Shown here: positions 1-7,573 of the stretch, one piece after another
How positions within the stretch are numbered: position 1 is the stretch's first letter
Layout of the letters: the number at the start of each line of letters is the position of its first letter
Assembly (NCBI GenBank): GCA_040399685.1
Contig: JBBART010000033.1
Coordinates: forward strand, 1-29,510
Direction: 5' to 3'
Source of the DNA: CAIQQQ01 sp040399685
GTDB lineage: Bacteria; Pseudomonadota; Alphaproteobacteria; Acetobacterales; Acetobacteraceae
Length of the DNA: 29,510 nt
The notes under the pieces: model-generated
What the model saw: only the letters and a program-made list of their open reading frames with translations
What the model was told of the DNA's origin: nothing
The model's database searches: none
Made by a program: the position numbers and the translations under genes

Positions 1-52
1 ACTGGAAACTTTTGGACGCTGTTACCTGGAAACTTTTCGACGCTGTTTGACA
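1..52. mobile_element. Probable terminus of an IS21-type insertion sequence
   Basis: Positions 2-23 and 26-47 are 22-base direct repeats that differ at one base (G14 against C38), with a period of 24. They are followed by TGACA at 48-52. Read on the minus strand the end begins TGTCAAACAGCGTCG and carries the two repeats inward. Several subterminal repeats of about 20 bases behind a 5'-TG...CA-3' tip are typical of the IS21 family, so I infer that an element extends to the left and ends at base 52. No transposase is visible and the family assignment rests on the repeat layout alone. Confidence 0.5.
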
Positions 53-98
53 GATTGTCGCGCCGTTCAGCCTGCCGGACGAACATTATGCGTTTTCG

Positions 99-1715
99 TT
101 GGGTTTTGCCCAGCAACTGGAACAGCCGGAGGCGGTGATCGCCCTCGTGGAAAGCGCCGTTACCGCCTTGGGCCCCTTGTCGCGCCGGTTTCGCGACGAG
201 GAAGTGGCGCGGCTGTGCCGTCGGGCGATGGATGCCTGTTCCGATCCGGTGCTGATCACGGAGGCGGAGCCGACGAAGCCGCGCATCATCTATGTCAATG
301 CAGCGGTGGAGCGTGAAAGCGGCTACACGGCCGCGGAACTGATTGGGAAAACGCCGAGCCTGTTGGCCGGTTCTGCGATGGCATCGGCCGGGCGCGCCAA
401 CATTCGGGCTGCGATTGAAAAAGGCCTGCCGGTACGGCAGGCGTTGAAGAATGTCCGCAAGGATGGCGTGCCGTTCGATGTCGATCTCAACATCACGCCG
501 GTGGCGGATGCCAGCGGCAGGTTCACGCACTGGGTTGGCGTCTATCGCAATGTGACGGAGGAGCGCGCCCTTCAGAGCCGGCTGAGGGCGGCGACGGAGG
601 ATATGGAGCTGCTGATCTTCCTCATGCCCGGCGCCCTGCTGCGCAGCGTCAGGGATGGGCAGGGCAGGTGGGTGGTTTGCACTGCCGCGCCCTCGCTTGT
701 GGGCCTGACGGGGTATTCGCCGGCCGATGCGGTGCAGGGCGGCCTGCTGTATGCGTGCGTCGATCCGCTGGACATGGCGCTGGTGGAGCTGCAGCAGAAT
801 GCGGCGCTTGAAGCCGGCGCCGGGTCGGTGGAATTTCGTTTCCGGCACAAGGATGGGCGGGTGCGCCAGTTTCAGGCCCAGATGCGCGGCCATGTGAACG
901 CCGCCGGCACATGCGAACTGATCAGTCTGTGGTGCGACATCACCGAGCAACTGGAAAACCGCGAGGCACGCATCAACGTGACCAAGCTGACCCAGCTGGG
1001 CGCGCTGACCGACGGTATGGCGCATGAGCTGAACCAACCGTTGGCGGCCATCAGCATGGCCGCCGAGAACGCCCTGCGCGCGCTGCCAAGCGTGCCGCTC
1101 AGCCGGGAGCGGCTGTCTGCCAGGCTGGACACCATCACGCGCATGGCGTTTCGCGCATCCGGCATCATCGACCATATGCGGGTGTTCGGTCGCACTGGTG
1201 ATGGCCCGGGGGAGCGTTTGCGGCTCGTGGATCTGGTCAGCGACGCCGCCGTTCATATGCATGACAGGTTGGCCAGCTGCGGTGTCGATCTTCTGACCGA
1301 CATGCCGGCTTCCCTGCCCGACATCATCGGCAAGGCGGTGCCGCTGGAACAGGTGTTGATCAATCTGATCAACAATTCCTGCGACGCCTATGAGGCAGCG
1401 CTTCCCGTCATGCCGTCCGCCCGGCGGGTGATCCGCGTGTCGGCCGCTGCTGTGGGCAAGGATGTGCGGCTGACCGTGCAAGATGAGGCCGGCGGTATTT
1501 CGGATGCCAATCTGGCGAGTATTTTCCTGCCGTTCTTCACCACCAAGCGGGTGGGGCAGGGGCCTGGGCTGGGGCTCTCGATCAGCTTCGGCATCGTGTC
1601 CGAGCTTGGCGGCACCATCACGGCGCGCAATGAGAATGGTGGGGCGATGTTTGTGATCGGACTGCCGATTGCGCCGCCGTTCCCTCTGACGTCGATCAGA
1701 CCTGGAGAGGGTTGA
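99..1715 (+). CDS. PAS-PAS sensor histidine kinase, probably 5'-truncated
   Basis: Signal-transduction kinase that would autophosphorylate a histidine and pass the phosphate to a response regulator; no regulator gene is visible here. Two PAS domains lie at about residues 45-155 and 165-283. The first has GKTPSLLAG where a LOV domain would have its flavin-binding Cys, so it is not a LOV sensor. A HisKA dimerisation segment carries the phospho-acceptor H309 (MAHELNQPL). The ATPase domain has the N-box NLINNSCDA (422-430), D462/G465/G466 (DEAGG), FFTTK (479-483) and GPGLGLS. No transmembrane segment is seen, so it is probably cytoplasmic. The first start is a TTG at 99 without a ribosome binding site. 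The frame stays open upstream to a TGA at 48-50, inside the repeat end, and reads plausible protein (IVAPFSLPDEHYAFS). The N terminus was therefore probably removed by the insertion, and the gene may be non-functional. Confidence 0.82.
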   Translation: MGFAQQLEQPEAVIALVESAVTALGPLSRRFRDEEVARLCRRAMDACSDPVLITEAEPTKPRIIYVNAAVERESGYTAAELIGKTPSLLAGSAMASAGRANIRAAIEKGLPVRQALKNVRKDGVPFDVDLNITPVADASGRFTHWVGVYRNVTEERALQSRLRAATEDMELLIFLMPGALLRSVRDGQGRWVVCTAAPSLVGLTGYSPADAVQGGLLYACVDPLDMALVELQQNAALEAGAGSVEFRFRHKDGRVRQFQAQMRGHVNAAGTCELISLWCDITEQLENREARINVTKLTQLGALTDGMAHELNQPLAAISMAAENALRALPSVPLSRERLSARLDTITRMAFRASGIIDHMRVFGRTGDGPGERLRLVDLVSDAAVHMHDRLASCGVDLLTDMPASLPDIIGKAVPLEQVLINLINNSCDAYEAALPVMPSARRVIRVSAAAVGKDVRLTVQDEAGGISDANLASIFLPFFTTKRVGQGPGLGLSISFGIVSELGGTITARNENGGAMFVIGLPIAPPFPLTSIRPGEG

Positions 1716-1750
1716 GAATGTCGTTCGGCAGAACATATCGAGGCAAGCGG

Positions 1751-1795
1751 AAGGGGTTCTTTTTTGAAAAAAAGAACCAAAAAACTTCATGAATT
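1751..1795. repeat. Dispersed A/T-core palindrome, copy 1
   Basis: GGTTCTTTTTT (1755-1765) pairs perfectly with AAAAAAGAACC (1768-1778), leaving a two-base loop; AAAAAAC follows. A near-copy of the whole 45-base segment lies at 29411-29455, also just after a plus-strand stop codon. It could act as a transcription end for the histidine kinase gene, but the U-run lies inside the stem rather than after it. I therefore call it a repeat that may also terminate transcription. Confidence 0.75.
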
Positions 1796-1796
1796 G

Positions 1797-1832
1797 AGGT
1801 GCGTGGCGCGGTATCTGCCGCACCACGCACCT
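1797..1832. repeat. GC-rich inverted repeat
   Basis: AGGTGCGTGG (1797-1806) pairs with CCACGCACCT (1823-1832), extended inward by GCGG (1808-1811) and CCGC (1818-1821) with one unpaired base on each arm and a six-base loop. The structure is symmetric, so it can fold in either transcript. It is the second of four hairpins in this convergent intergenic region. Confidence 0.7.
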
Positions 1833-1853
1833 GAATGGATGCAAGTCTTTTTG

Positions 1854-1877
1854 CTTCTTTTTCTTCAGAAAAAGAAG
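1854..1877. terminator. Terminator-like hairpin, bidirectional
   Basis: CTTCTTTTTC (1854-1863) pairs perfectly with GAAAAAGAAG (1868-1877) around TTCA. On the minus strand the stem is followed by GCAAAAAGAC, and on the plus strand it is preceded by GTCTTTTTG, so neither orientation has a classical U-tract. It may help end transcription from the two converging genes. Confidence 0.45.
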
Positions 1878-1888
1878 ACCTTCCTGTC

Positions 1889-1937
1889 CTGACGTTCACT
1901 CGGCCAGGGGAGATGCCCCTGTCCGAGTGAACGTCAG
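1889..1937 (-). terminator. Long hairpin at the 3' end of the nitronate monooxygenase gene
   Basis: CTGACGTTCACTCGG (1889-1903) pairs perfectly over 15 bases with CCGAGTGAACGTCAG (1923-1937). The inner arms AGGGG (1906-1910) and CCCCT (1916-1920) extend it. The structure includes the stop codon of the minus-strand gene (1934-1936), so the end of that coding sequence forms one arm. No U-run follows, so this could be a Rho-type end or an RNA-stabilising 3' structure rather than an intrinsic terminator. Confidence 0.6.
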
Positions 1938-3343
1938 CGGCCCGTCAGGATCTGGTCTACCAACTGCTTCACGGTGGGGATGAAGTTGTTGCTGTAGTAG
2001 GGGTCTTTGGCGAAGCGATAGGCGTTGTGGCCGCTGAACATCAAATTGTGTTCGAGTTCCTCGGCATCCTTGGTGTGCGCCACGGCCTGCAGTGCCTTCT
2101 GGATGCAGAAGCTGCGGGGATCGGCCTTCTTGCCGTTGGTGAAGTCCGGCTCGGTCTGCGCCCAGTTGGAGAAGCGGCACTGGCTGAGGCAGCCCATGCA
2201 GGCCACCTGATCGGCCAGGATGCGCTGCGCCCGGTCCGGCGTGACGAAGATCAGCGTGTTGTCCGGCGTGCGCAGGGCTTCCGTGAAGCCCTCGGCTTCC
2301 CAGCCCAGGGCGCGGGCGTGGTCGATAGTGGTCAGATACACGATGCGGCGACGTGGGCCGACACCGAAGGAGGCCACATGCTCGCCGACCGGGTCGGTGC
2401 TGTAGGCCACCTGGTGGTCGTTGCGCTCGCGCAGTTCCTGGATGAAGGCGTTGTTGACCGCCGACGAGTAGAAGCCGGTGGGGCTGAAGCGGTTGAGGAA
2501 CACGTCCCCTTCCTTCAGCGTCATCAGGCGTTGCTTCCAGGCGTCCGCGATCGGGCTTTCCTGGGTCAGCAGGGGGCGGGTGCCGAACTGGAAGGCGATG
2601 GGGCCGAGTTCAGGATTGTCGATCCAGTGTTCCCATTCCTCCAGCCACCACACGCCGCCCGCCATGATGATGGGGGTGTCGCCGAGGCCGAAGGTGCGCA
2701 TGGTCTGGCGGAGCGCCAGCACGCGGGGATACGGGTCTTCCGGCTTGGTGGGGTCTTCGCTGTTGGACAGGCCGTTATGGCCGCCGGCCAGCCAGGGGTC
2801 CTCATAGACCACGCCGCCGAGCAGATCGGCCGCCTTGCTGAAGGCGCGCTTCCACAAGGCGCTGAACGCGCGGGAGGAGGACACGATGGGGTAGTAGTGG
2901 ACGTTGAACTTCTGGGCGATCTCGGACAGCCGATACGGCATGCCGGCGCCGCAGGTGATACCGTGGACGAGGCCCTTGGCGCCTTCGAGCACGCCGGAGA
3001 TCACACGCTCCGCACCGCCCATTTCCCACAGGAAGTTGGCGTGGATGCGGCCTTTGCCGCCGCTGATGTCGTGGGCGCGCTGGGCTTGGGCGATGCCGCC
3101 GCGAATGCCGTATTCCACCAGCTCCTCATGGCGCTCGCGGCGCGTGCGGCCATGGTAGTCCTGCGCCATGACGTTGCCGTCAGCGTCGTAGAAATCGGCG
3201 TTGACGGCACTGAGCGTGCCGGCGCCGCCAGCAGCGGCCCAATGGCCTGCGGTCACGCCGGTTGAAATCGAAACCCCTTTGCCGCCTTCCACCAACGGCA
3301 GGACGTCCACCCCACCCATGCGGATCGCGTTGATAGGCTTCAT
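1934..3343 (-). CDS. Nitronate monooxygenase-family flavoprotein with Cys-rich C terminus
   Basis: FMN-dependent TIM-barrel oxidoreductase of the nitronate monooxygenase (2-nitropropane dioxygenase) family. The family oxidises alkyl nitronates, but many members have other, unknown substrates. Family signatures are AGGHNG (187-191 region, equivalent of the conserved AGGHRG), IIMAGGVW (about 225-232) and QFGTRPLLT (about 252-260). At 469 residues it is longer than the usual 320-380. The C-terminal part contains C392, C395, C399 and C413 (CMGCLSQC, then SFC), which could bind a metal or Fe-S cluster. The ATG at 3343 is preceded by GAGGGAAGAGAG; a GTG at 3367 would add eight residues but has no ribosome binding site. 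It stands alone, converging on the histidine kinase gene and lying downstream of pnp, from which it is separated by a terminator. Confidence 0.85.
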   Translation of the reverse strand: MKPINAIRMGGVDVLPLVEGGKGVSISTGVTAGHWAAAGGAGTLSAVNADFYDADGNVMAQDYHGRTRRERHEELVEYGIRGGIAQAQRAHDISGGKGRIHANFLWEMGGAERVISGVLEGAKGLVHGITCGAGMPYRLSEIAQKFNVHYYPIVSSSRAFSALWKRAFSKAADLLGGVVYEDPWLAGGHNGLSNSEDPTKPEDPYPRVLALRQTMRTFGLGDTPIIMAGGVWWLEEWEHWIDNPELGPIAFQFGTRPLLTQESPIADAWKQRLMTLKEGDVFLNRFSPTGFYSSAVNNAFIQELRERNDHQVAYSTDPVGEHVASFGVGPRRRIVYLTTIDHARALGWEAEGFTEALRTPDNTLIFVTPDRAQRILADQVACMGCLSQCRFSNWAQTEPDFTNGKKADPRSFCIQKALQAVAHTKDAEELEHNLMFSGHNAYRFAKDPYYSNNFIPTVKQLVDQILTGR

Positions 3344-3467
3344 GGTCTCTCTTCCCTCGAATCTCACAGAATTCGTATATGGCGACGGCAGCCGATGGTT
3401 TGAGTCGTTCGCACCAGCATTGTGACGCTTTTTCGTCGTGTAGCGACTTCAACCCGTTTGGCAATCG

Positions 3468-3501
3468 AAAAGGCGCCCCTCCTTCCGAAGGGACGCCTTT
3501 T
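3468..3501 (-). terminator. Intrinsic terminator after pnp
   Basis: AAAAGGCG (3468-3475) pairs with CGCCTTTT (3494-3501), with an inner CCTTC (3481-3485) and GAAGG (3487-3491) stem. In the minus-strand transcript the stem ends in UUUU, 18 bases past the pnp stop codon. This fits a terminator for the whole rimP-to-pnp operon. Confidence 0.8.
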
Positions 3502-3518
3502 GCGATGCTTAGGCGTTG

Positions 3519-5675
3519 TTATTCAGCGGCATCGCTGCGGTCACGACCGCCGCCGGCCTTGGAACCCACCGTCTCGGTGATGTCGGCACCCGTGGCCTGA
3601 TCGACAACGCGCATCGACAGCTTCACCTTGCCGCGATCGTCAAAGCCCAGGACCTTCACCTTGACGGTGTCGCCCTGGTTGACGACATCGGTGGTCTTGT
3701 TGACGCGGCCCTGTTGCAGTTCGCTGATGTGCACGAGGCCATCACGCGAGCCGAGGAAGTTCACGAAGGCGCCGAAATCGGCGGTCTTCACAACCTTGCC
3801 CGTGTAGATGACGCCAATTTCCGGCTCGGCCACGATGCCGCGGATCCAGGCGATGGCGGCCTGGGCCTTGGCGTCGTCGGTGGCGGCAACCTTGACGGTG
3901 CCGTCATCGTCGATGTCGATCTTGGCACCGGTCTGCTCGACGATCTCACGGATGACCTTGCCGCCCGTGCCGATGATGTCGCGGATCTTTTCCTTGGGCA
4001 CGTTGATGATCGTGATCTTCGGCGCGGTGGCCGCCACGTCGTCACGGCCGCTGGTCAGGGCCTTGGCCATCTCGCCAAGGATGTGCATGCGGCCTTCCTT
4101 GGCCTGGTCCAGAGCCACCTTCATGATCGCAGGCGTAATGGACGTGATCTTGATGTCCATCTGCAGCGAGGTGACGCCCAGCTCGGTGCCGGCAACCTTG
4201 AAGTCCATGTCGCCGAGGAAGTCTTCGTCGCCCAGGATGTCGGACAGAACCGCGAAGCCACGGTCTTCCTTGATCAGGCCCATGGCGATGCCGGCGACGG
4301 GGCGGATGAGGGGAACGCCGGCGTCCATCAGCGCGAGGCTGGTGCCGCAGACGGTCGCCATCGAGGACGAGCCGTTGCTCTCGGTGATCTCAGACACCAC
4401 GCGCATGGTGTATGGGAACTTGTCCTTGCCCGGCAGCAGCGGGTGAATGGCGCGCCAGGCAAGCTTGCCATGGCCGATTTCACGACGGCCCGGGGAGCCC
4501 ATGCGGCCAGCTTCGCCCACCGAGTACGGAGGGAAGTTGTAATGCAGCATGAAGTTCTCGCGGTATTCGCCTTCAAGCGCGTCGATCATCTGCTCGTCCT
4601 GGGCGGTGCCCAGGGTGGCAACGCAGAGGGCCTGCGTCTCGCCACGGGTGAACAGGGCCGAACCATGGGCGCGGGGCAGGATGCCCACTTCGGCCACGAT
4701 CGGGCGAACCGTCTTGGTGTCGCGGCCGTCGATGCGCAGGCCGGTGTCGAGGATGGCGTTGCGGACGATGTCGGCTTCGAGTTCCTTGAAGATGCCCTTC
4801 GCCTTGTCTGGGTCCAGGCCTTCTTCGACGAGCTGCTTGGAAGCGGCCTTCTTGGCGGCGCCCACCTTCTCCTGGCGGACCTGCTTCAGCTTCTCCTGGT
4901 AGCCCTCGGCGATGCCGGCACGGGCCAGCACGTCGACGCGCGCGGCGAGCGCCTTGTGCTCGTCGGACACTTCGGCCAGGACCCAAGGCTCCTTGGCGGC
5001 GAGTTCGGCGAGGTCGATGATCATCTGGATCACCGGCTGGAAGGCGGCGTGGCCGAAGGTGACGGCGCCGAGCATGATTTCTTCGGAAAGCTCGCGAGCT
5101 TCGGACTCAACCATCAGCACACCTTCGGTGGTGCCGGCGAGAACGAGGTCGAGGCTGCTTTCCTTCAGCTGCTCGGCGGTTGGGTTCAGCACATATGCGC
5201 CGTCAACCCAGCCCACGCGGGCGCCGGCCACGGGGCCGAAGAATGGGATGCCCGAGAGGGTGAGAGCGGCCGAGCAGCCGATGAGGGCCACCATGTCCGG
5301 ATCGTTCTCAAGGTCGTGGCTCAGCACGGTGGCCACGATCTGGACCTCGTTGCGGAAGCCATGCGGGAACAGGGGGCGGATCGGGCGGTCGATGAGGCGG
5401 CTCGTGAGAACCTCCTTCTCGCTCGGACGGCCTTCGCGCTTGAAGAAGCCGCCGGGGATCTTGCCGGCTGCGAAGGTCTTTTCCTGATAGTTGACCGTCA
5501 GCGGGAAGAAGTCCTGGCCCGGCTTCGCGGTGCGCACGCCCACGGCGGTGCAGAGCACGATGGTCTCGCCGTAGGTGGCGAGCACGGCGCCATCGGCCTG
5601 GCGGGCGATCTTGCCGGTTTCGAGGATGAGCTTGCGCCCGCCGAGATCGATTTCCTTGCGGAAATGGTTGAACAT
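3519..5675 (-). CDS. pnp: Polyribonucleotide nucleotidyltransferase (PNPase)
   Basis: Phosphorolytic 3'-to-5' exoribonuclease that degrades mRNA and trims RNAs, normally as a trimer associated with RNase E. The 718 residues match the family (about 700-720). Two RNase PH domains are present, the second with the catalytic GDMDFKVAGT region. A KH domain follows with the GTGG loop at about 569-572, then an S1 domain at about 620-690 (GKVVKTADFGAFVNF, LVHISEL). The ATG at 5675 gives the standard MFNHFRKEIDLGG start and has AGGGAGA upstream. The frame is open for 195 more bases, but that part does not resemble PNPase. It is the last gene of the rimP-nusA-infB-rpsO operon and lies 219 bases after rpsO, with a hairpin in the gap. 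In enterics that position is an RNase III autoregulation site. Confidence 0.97.
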   Translation of the reverse strand: MFNHFRKEIDLGGRKLILETGKIARQADGAVLATYGETIVLCTAVGVRTAKPGQDFFPLTVNYQEKTFAAGKIPGGFFKREGRPSEKEVLTSRLIDRPIRPLFPHGFRNEVQIVATVLSHDLENDPDMVALIGCSAALTLSGIPFFGPVAGARVGWVDGAYVLNPTAEQLKESSLDLVLAGTTEGVLMVESEARELSEEIMLGAVTFGHAAFQPVIQMIIDLAELAAKEPWVLAEVSDEHKALAARVDVLARAGIAEGYQEKLKQVRQEKVGAAKKAASKQLVEEGLDPDKAKGIFKELEADIVRNAILDTGLRIDGRDTKTVRPIVAEVGILPRAHGSALFTRGETQALCVATLGTAQDEQMIDALEGEYRENFMLHYNFPPYSVGEAGRMGSPGRREIGHGKLAWRAIHPLLPGKDKFPYTMRVVSEITESNGSSSMATVCGTSLALMDAGVPLIRPVAGIAMGLIKEDRGFAVLSDILGDEDFLGDMDFKVAGTELGVTSLQMDIKITSITPAIMKVALDQAKEGRMHILGEMAKALTSGRDDVAATAPKITIINVPKEKIRDIIGTGGKVIREIVEQTGAKIDIDDDGTVKVAATDDAKAQAAIAWIRGIVAEPEIGVIYTGKVVKTADFGAFVNFLGSRDGLVHISELQQGRVNKTTDVVNQGDTVKVKVLGFDDRGKVKLSMRVVDQATGADITETVGSKAGGGRDRSDAAE

Positions 5676-5856
5676 TGGTCGTCTCCCTTTCAATGCGCGA
5701 AAGGGCGGATCGCGGATCAAGCGGTCCAGGGTGGCGGCGTCTCGGGCAACGCGGGATGAGACTGCGCTTTTTGCAGCCACGTCCACGTTGCCGGAGGCGC
5801 CGTCTTGGTCCCTCGTGGACGGCTGATCCGGATGTCCGCCAAGTCGCGCGATTTCG

Positions 5857-5880
5857 CCCCGGAGGCCCATGCCCCCGAGG
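5857..5880 (-). other. Hairpin in the rpsO-pnp spacer
   Basis: In the minus-strand RNA, ten bases from CCTCGGGGGC pair with GCCTCCGGGG around the loop AUGG (eight Watson-Crick and two G-U pairs). It starts 14 bases after the rpsO stop codon and has no U-tract. Its position matches the RNase III-processed, PNPase-autoregulatory hairpin described between rpsO and pnp in Escherichia coli. That role here is inference. Confidence 0.5.
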
Positions 5881-5894
5881 CTTGTCGGTTTTGT

Positions 5895-6164
5895 TTAGCG
5901 GCGCAGGCTCAAACGCTCGATGAGCGAACGATAGCGCGCCTCGTCCTTGCGCTTCAAATAGTCGAGCAGGCGGCGACGACGGCCGACCAGCATCAGCAGG
6001 CCGCGACGCGAATGGAAATCCTTCGCGTGGATTTTAAGGTGCTCGGTCAGGGTGTTGATGCGCTCGGTGATCAGGGCGACCTGAACTTCCGGGCTACCCG
6101 TGTCGCCAACCGAAGTGGCATAGTCAGTCAACAGCGTCGTGCGACGCTCCGCGTTCATCGACAT
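5895..6164 (-). CDS. rpsO: 30S ribosomal protein S15
   Basis: Primary-binding protein of the 30S platform that contacts the 16S rRNA three-way junction. The 89 residues are the family length. Recognisable segments are DTGSPEVQVALITERI, HLKIHAKDFHSRRGLL and VGRRRRLLDYLKRKD, the last two holding the rRNA-binding residues. The ATG at 6164 has AGGAG nine bases upstream; the ATG two codons later is too far from it. It lies 37 bases after truB in the same operon. S15 represses its own translation in several bacteria; no specific operator fold was identified here. Confidence 0.97.
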   Translation of the reverse strand: MSMNAERRTTLLTDYATSVGDTGSPEVQVALITERINTLTEHLKIHAKDFHSRRGLLMLVGRRRRLLDYLKRKDEARYRSLIERLSLRR

Positions 6165-6201
6165 CGTGAAGTCTCCTATAGGTATGAAATGGGCGCGCGG
6201 G

Positions 6202-7128
6202 TCACAGCAACCGCTCGGGTTTCAGCCAGCCTTCTTCAAGGCGGCACAGCCCGATCACGCGACTCCCCGCCATAGCACGAGCCAGCCCGCCATCGGGATT
6301 GGCCGTCTGTGGAATGCGCCCCATCAAATCGACCAGGCTGATGGCCTGTCCATGTGAGAAGGCTGAGACCTCTGCATCCGTCAGGGCCAGCGCCGGGATG
6401 TCGGCCAGCGCGGTCAGAACGGGGAGCAACAGATCCGGGGAAGCAGGCTGCATATCCTCCCCAGGCTGCAATTTGTCCAGCGTAATCGACCCGCTTTCCA
6501 GGAATGGCCCCACGCGCAGGCGACGCAGCACGCTGATATGGCCCACCGTGCCGCAGGCGACAGCGACATCGCGTGCCAGGCTGCGCATATAGACGCCCTT
6601 GCCGGACTGCACTTCGAACTCGGCGGTGTCCGCATCCGGGCGGCCGATCAGTTCGAACCGGTCGACGCGGGCGGGGCGGGCAGCCATGACGGGAGCGCGG
6701 CCTTCGCGGGCCATGTCATAGGCGCGCTCGCCGGCGATCTTGATGGCGGAATAGATCGGGGGCACCTGCATGATGTCGCCGATGAACGCCGACAAGGCGC
6801 CGCGGATCATCTCGTCGGACGGACGGACCTCGGACGTGGCGATGGTCTGGCCATCGGCATCATCTGTGTCGCGCTGTTCACCCATCTTGAGGGTGAAGTG
6901 ATAGATTTTGGTGCCGTCCATCACATACGGCACGGTCTTGGTGGCAGCCCCGAAGGCGATCGGGAGAACGCCGGTGGCCAATGGGTCGAGTGTGCCGCCG
7001 TGGCCGGCCTTCTGGGCGTCGAACCAGCGACGCACGCGGTTGACGACGTCGGTGCTGGTGAGCCCCTGGGGCTTGTCCACGATCAACCAGCCGTCGAGTG
7101 CACGGCCGCGTGGCTTACGTTGGCGCAT
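6202..7128 (-). CDS. truB: tRNA pseudouridine(55) synthase TruB
   Basis: Converts U55 in the T-loop of tRNAs to pseudouridine. The catalytic aspartate is D48 in AGHGGTLDPLATGVLPI. Other family segments are GWLIVDKPQGLTS near the N terminus, VPPIYSAIKI, and GVYMRSLARDVA. The 308 residues are the usual length and include the C-terminal extension with KPERLL at the end. The ATG at 7128 lies six bases after the rbfA stop codon, so the two are almost certainly co-translated; AGGAC serves as a weak ribosome binding site. Confidence 0.96.
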   Translation of the reverse strand: MRQRKPRGRALDGWLIVDKPQGLTSTDVVNRVRRWFDAQKAGHGGTLDPLATGVLPIAFGAATKTVPYVMDGTKIYHFTLKMGEQRDTDDADGQTIATSEVRPSDEMIRGALSAFIGDIMQVPPIYSAIKIAGERAYDMAREGRAPVMAARPARVDRFELIGRPDADTAEFEVQSGKGVYMRSLARDVAVACGTVGHISVLRRLRVGPFLESGSITLDKLQPGEDMQPASPDLLLPVLTALADIPALALTDAEVSAFSHGQAISLVDLMGRIPQTANPDGGLARAMAGSRVIGLCRLEEGWLKPERLL

Positions 7129-7134
7129 AATGTC

Positions 7135-7566
7135 CTAGTTTTGTTCGGGGTCGCGCGGGGCCTTGGCCTCCGACGCAAGATCGCGGGCCACGTCGGGCGC
7201 GCGCAGCAGACTGTCCACATGCATCGCGTAGTCGATGCTGGTGTCAGCCTGGAACGAGATGTCCGGCGCCACGCGCAGGCGCAGCTCCTTGGCCACCAGA
7301 CCGCGCAGATACGGGGCTGCGCGGCGCAGGGCCGGCAGCTTGTCGGCGACATCGGACCGGCCGAGGCGCGTCACGAAAGCCGTGGCGCGCTTCAGGTCGG
7401 GTCCGATCCGCACTTCCGTCACGGTGATCTGCACGCCGACCAGATCGTGGTCGCGCACTTCGCCCCGCATGAACACCCCGGACAGCACGTGGCGGACTTC
7501 TTCCGCCACGCGCAACTGCCGCTGGGTGGGTGCTTTGGCCTGGTTTGCTGCAGTCGCCTTGGTCAA
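7135..7566 (-). CDS. rbfA: 30S ribosome-binding factor RbfA
   Basis: Cold-shock and assembly factor that binds the 16S rRNA helix 1 region of immature 30S subunits. Family segments are RQLRVAEEVRHVLSGV at the start of the KH-like fold, VTEVRIGPDLKRATAFV in the middle and LRLRVAPDISFQAD near the end. I chose the TTG at 7566, seven bases after the infB stop, giving 143 residues. No ATG or GTG in frame occurs between the infB stop and the start of the conserved domain. Any earlier start would run deep into infB in a frame that does not look like protein. GGTGA and AGG just upstream could pair with 16S rRNA. Confidence 0.92.
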   Translation of the reverse strand: MTKATAANQAKAPTQRQLRVAEEVRHVLSGVFMRGEVRDHDLVGVQITVTEVRIGPDLKRATAFVTRLGRSDVADKLPALRRAAPYLRGLVAKELRLRVAPDISFQADTSIDYAMHVDSLLRAPDVARDLASEAKAPRDPEQN

Positions 7567-7573
7567 GACCTGA

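Noticed and set aside
1..47. Short CRISPR-like direct repeats
   Set aside because: Two repeat units with a two-base gap leave no spacer; the layout fits an insertion-sequence end instead.
3516..5759. Very long open frames antisense to pnp and infB (also 7724-10207 and 2027-3265)
   Set aside because: They mirror strongly conserved genes in GC-rich DNA, show low-complexity Ala/Gly/Val/His/Asp composition and have no family motifs.
5676..5870. N-terminal extension of PNPase by 65 residues
   Set aside because: The segment does not resemble PNPase, lacks a ribosome binding site, and the ATG at 5675 has a good one and gives the standard N terminus.
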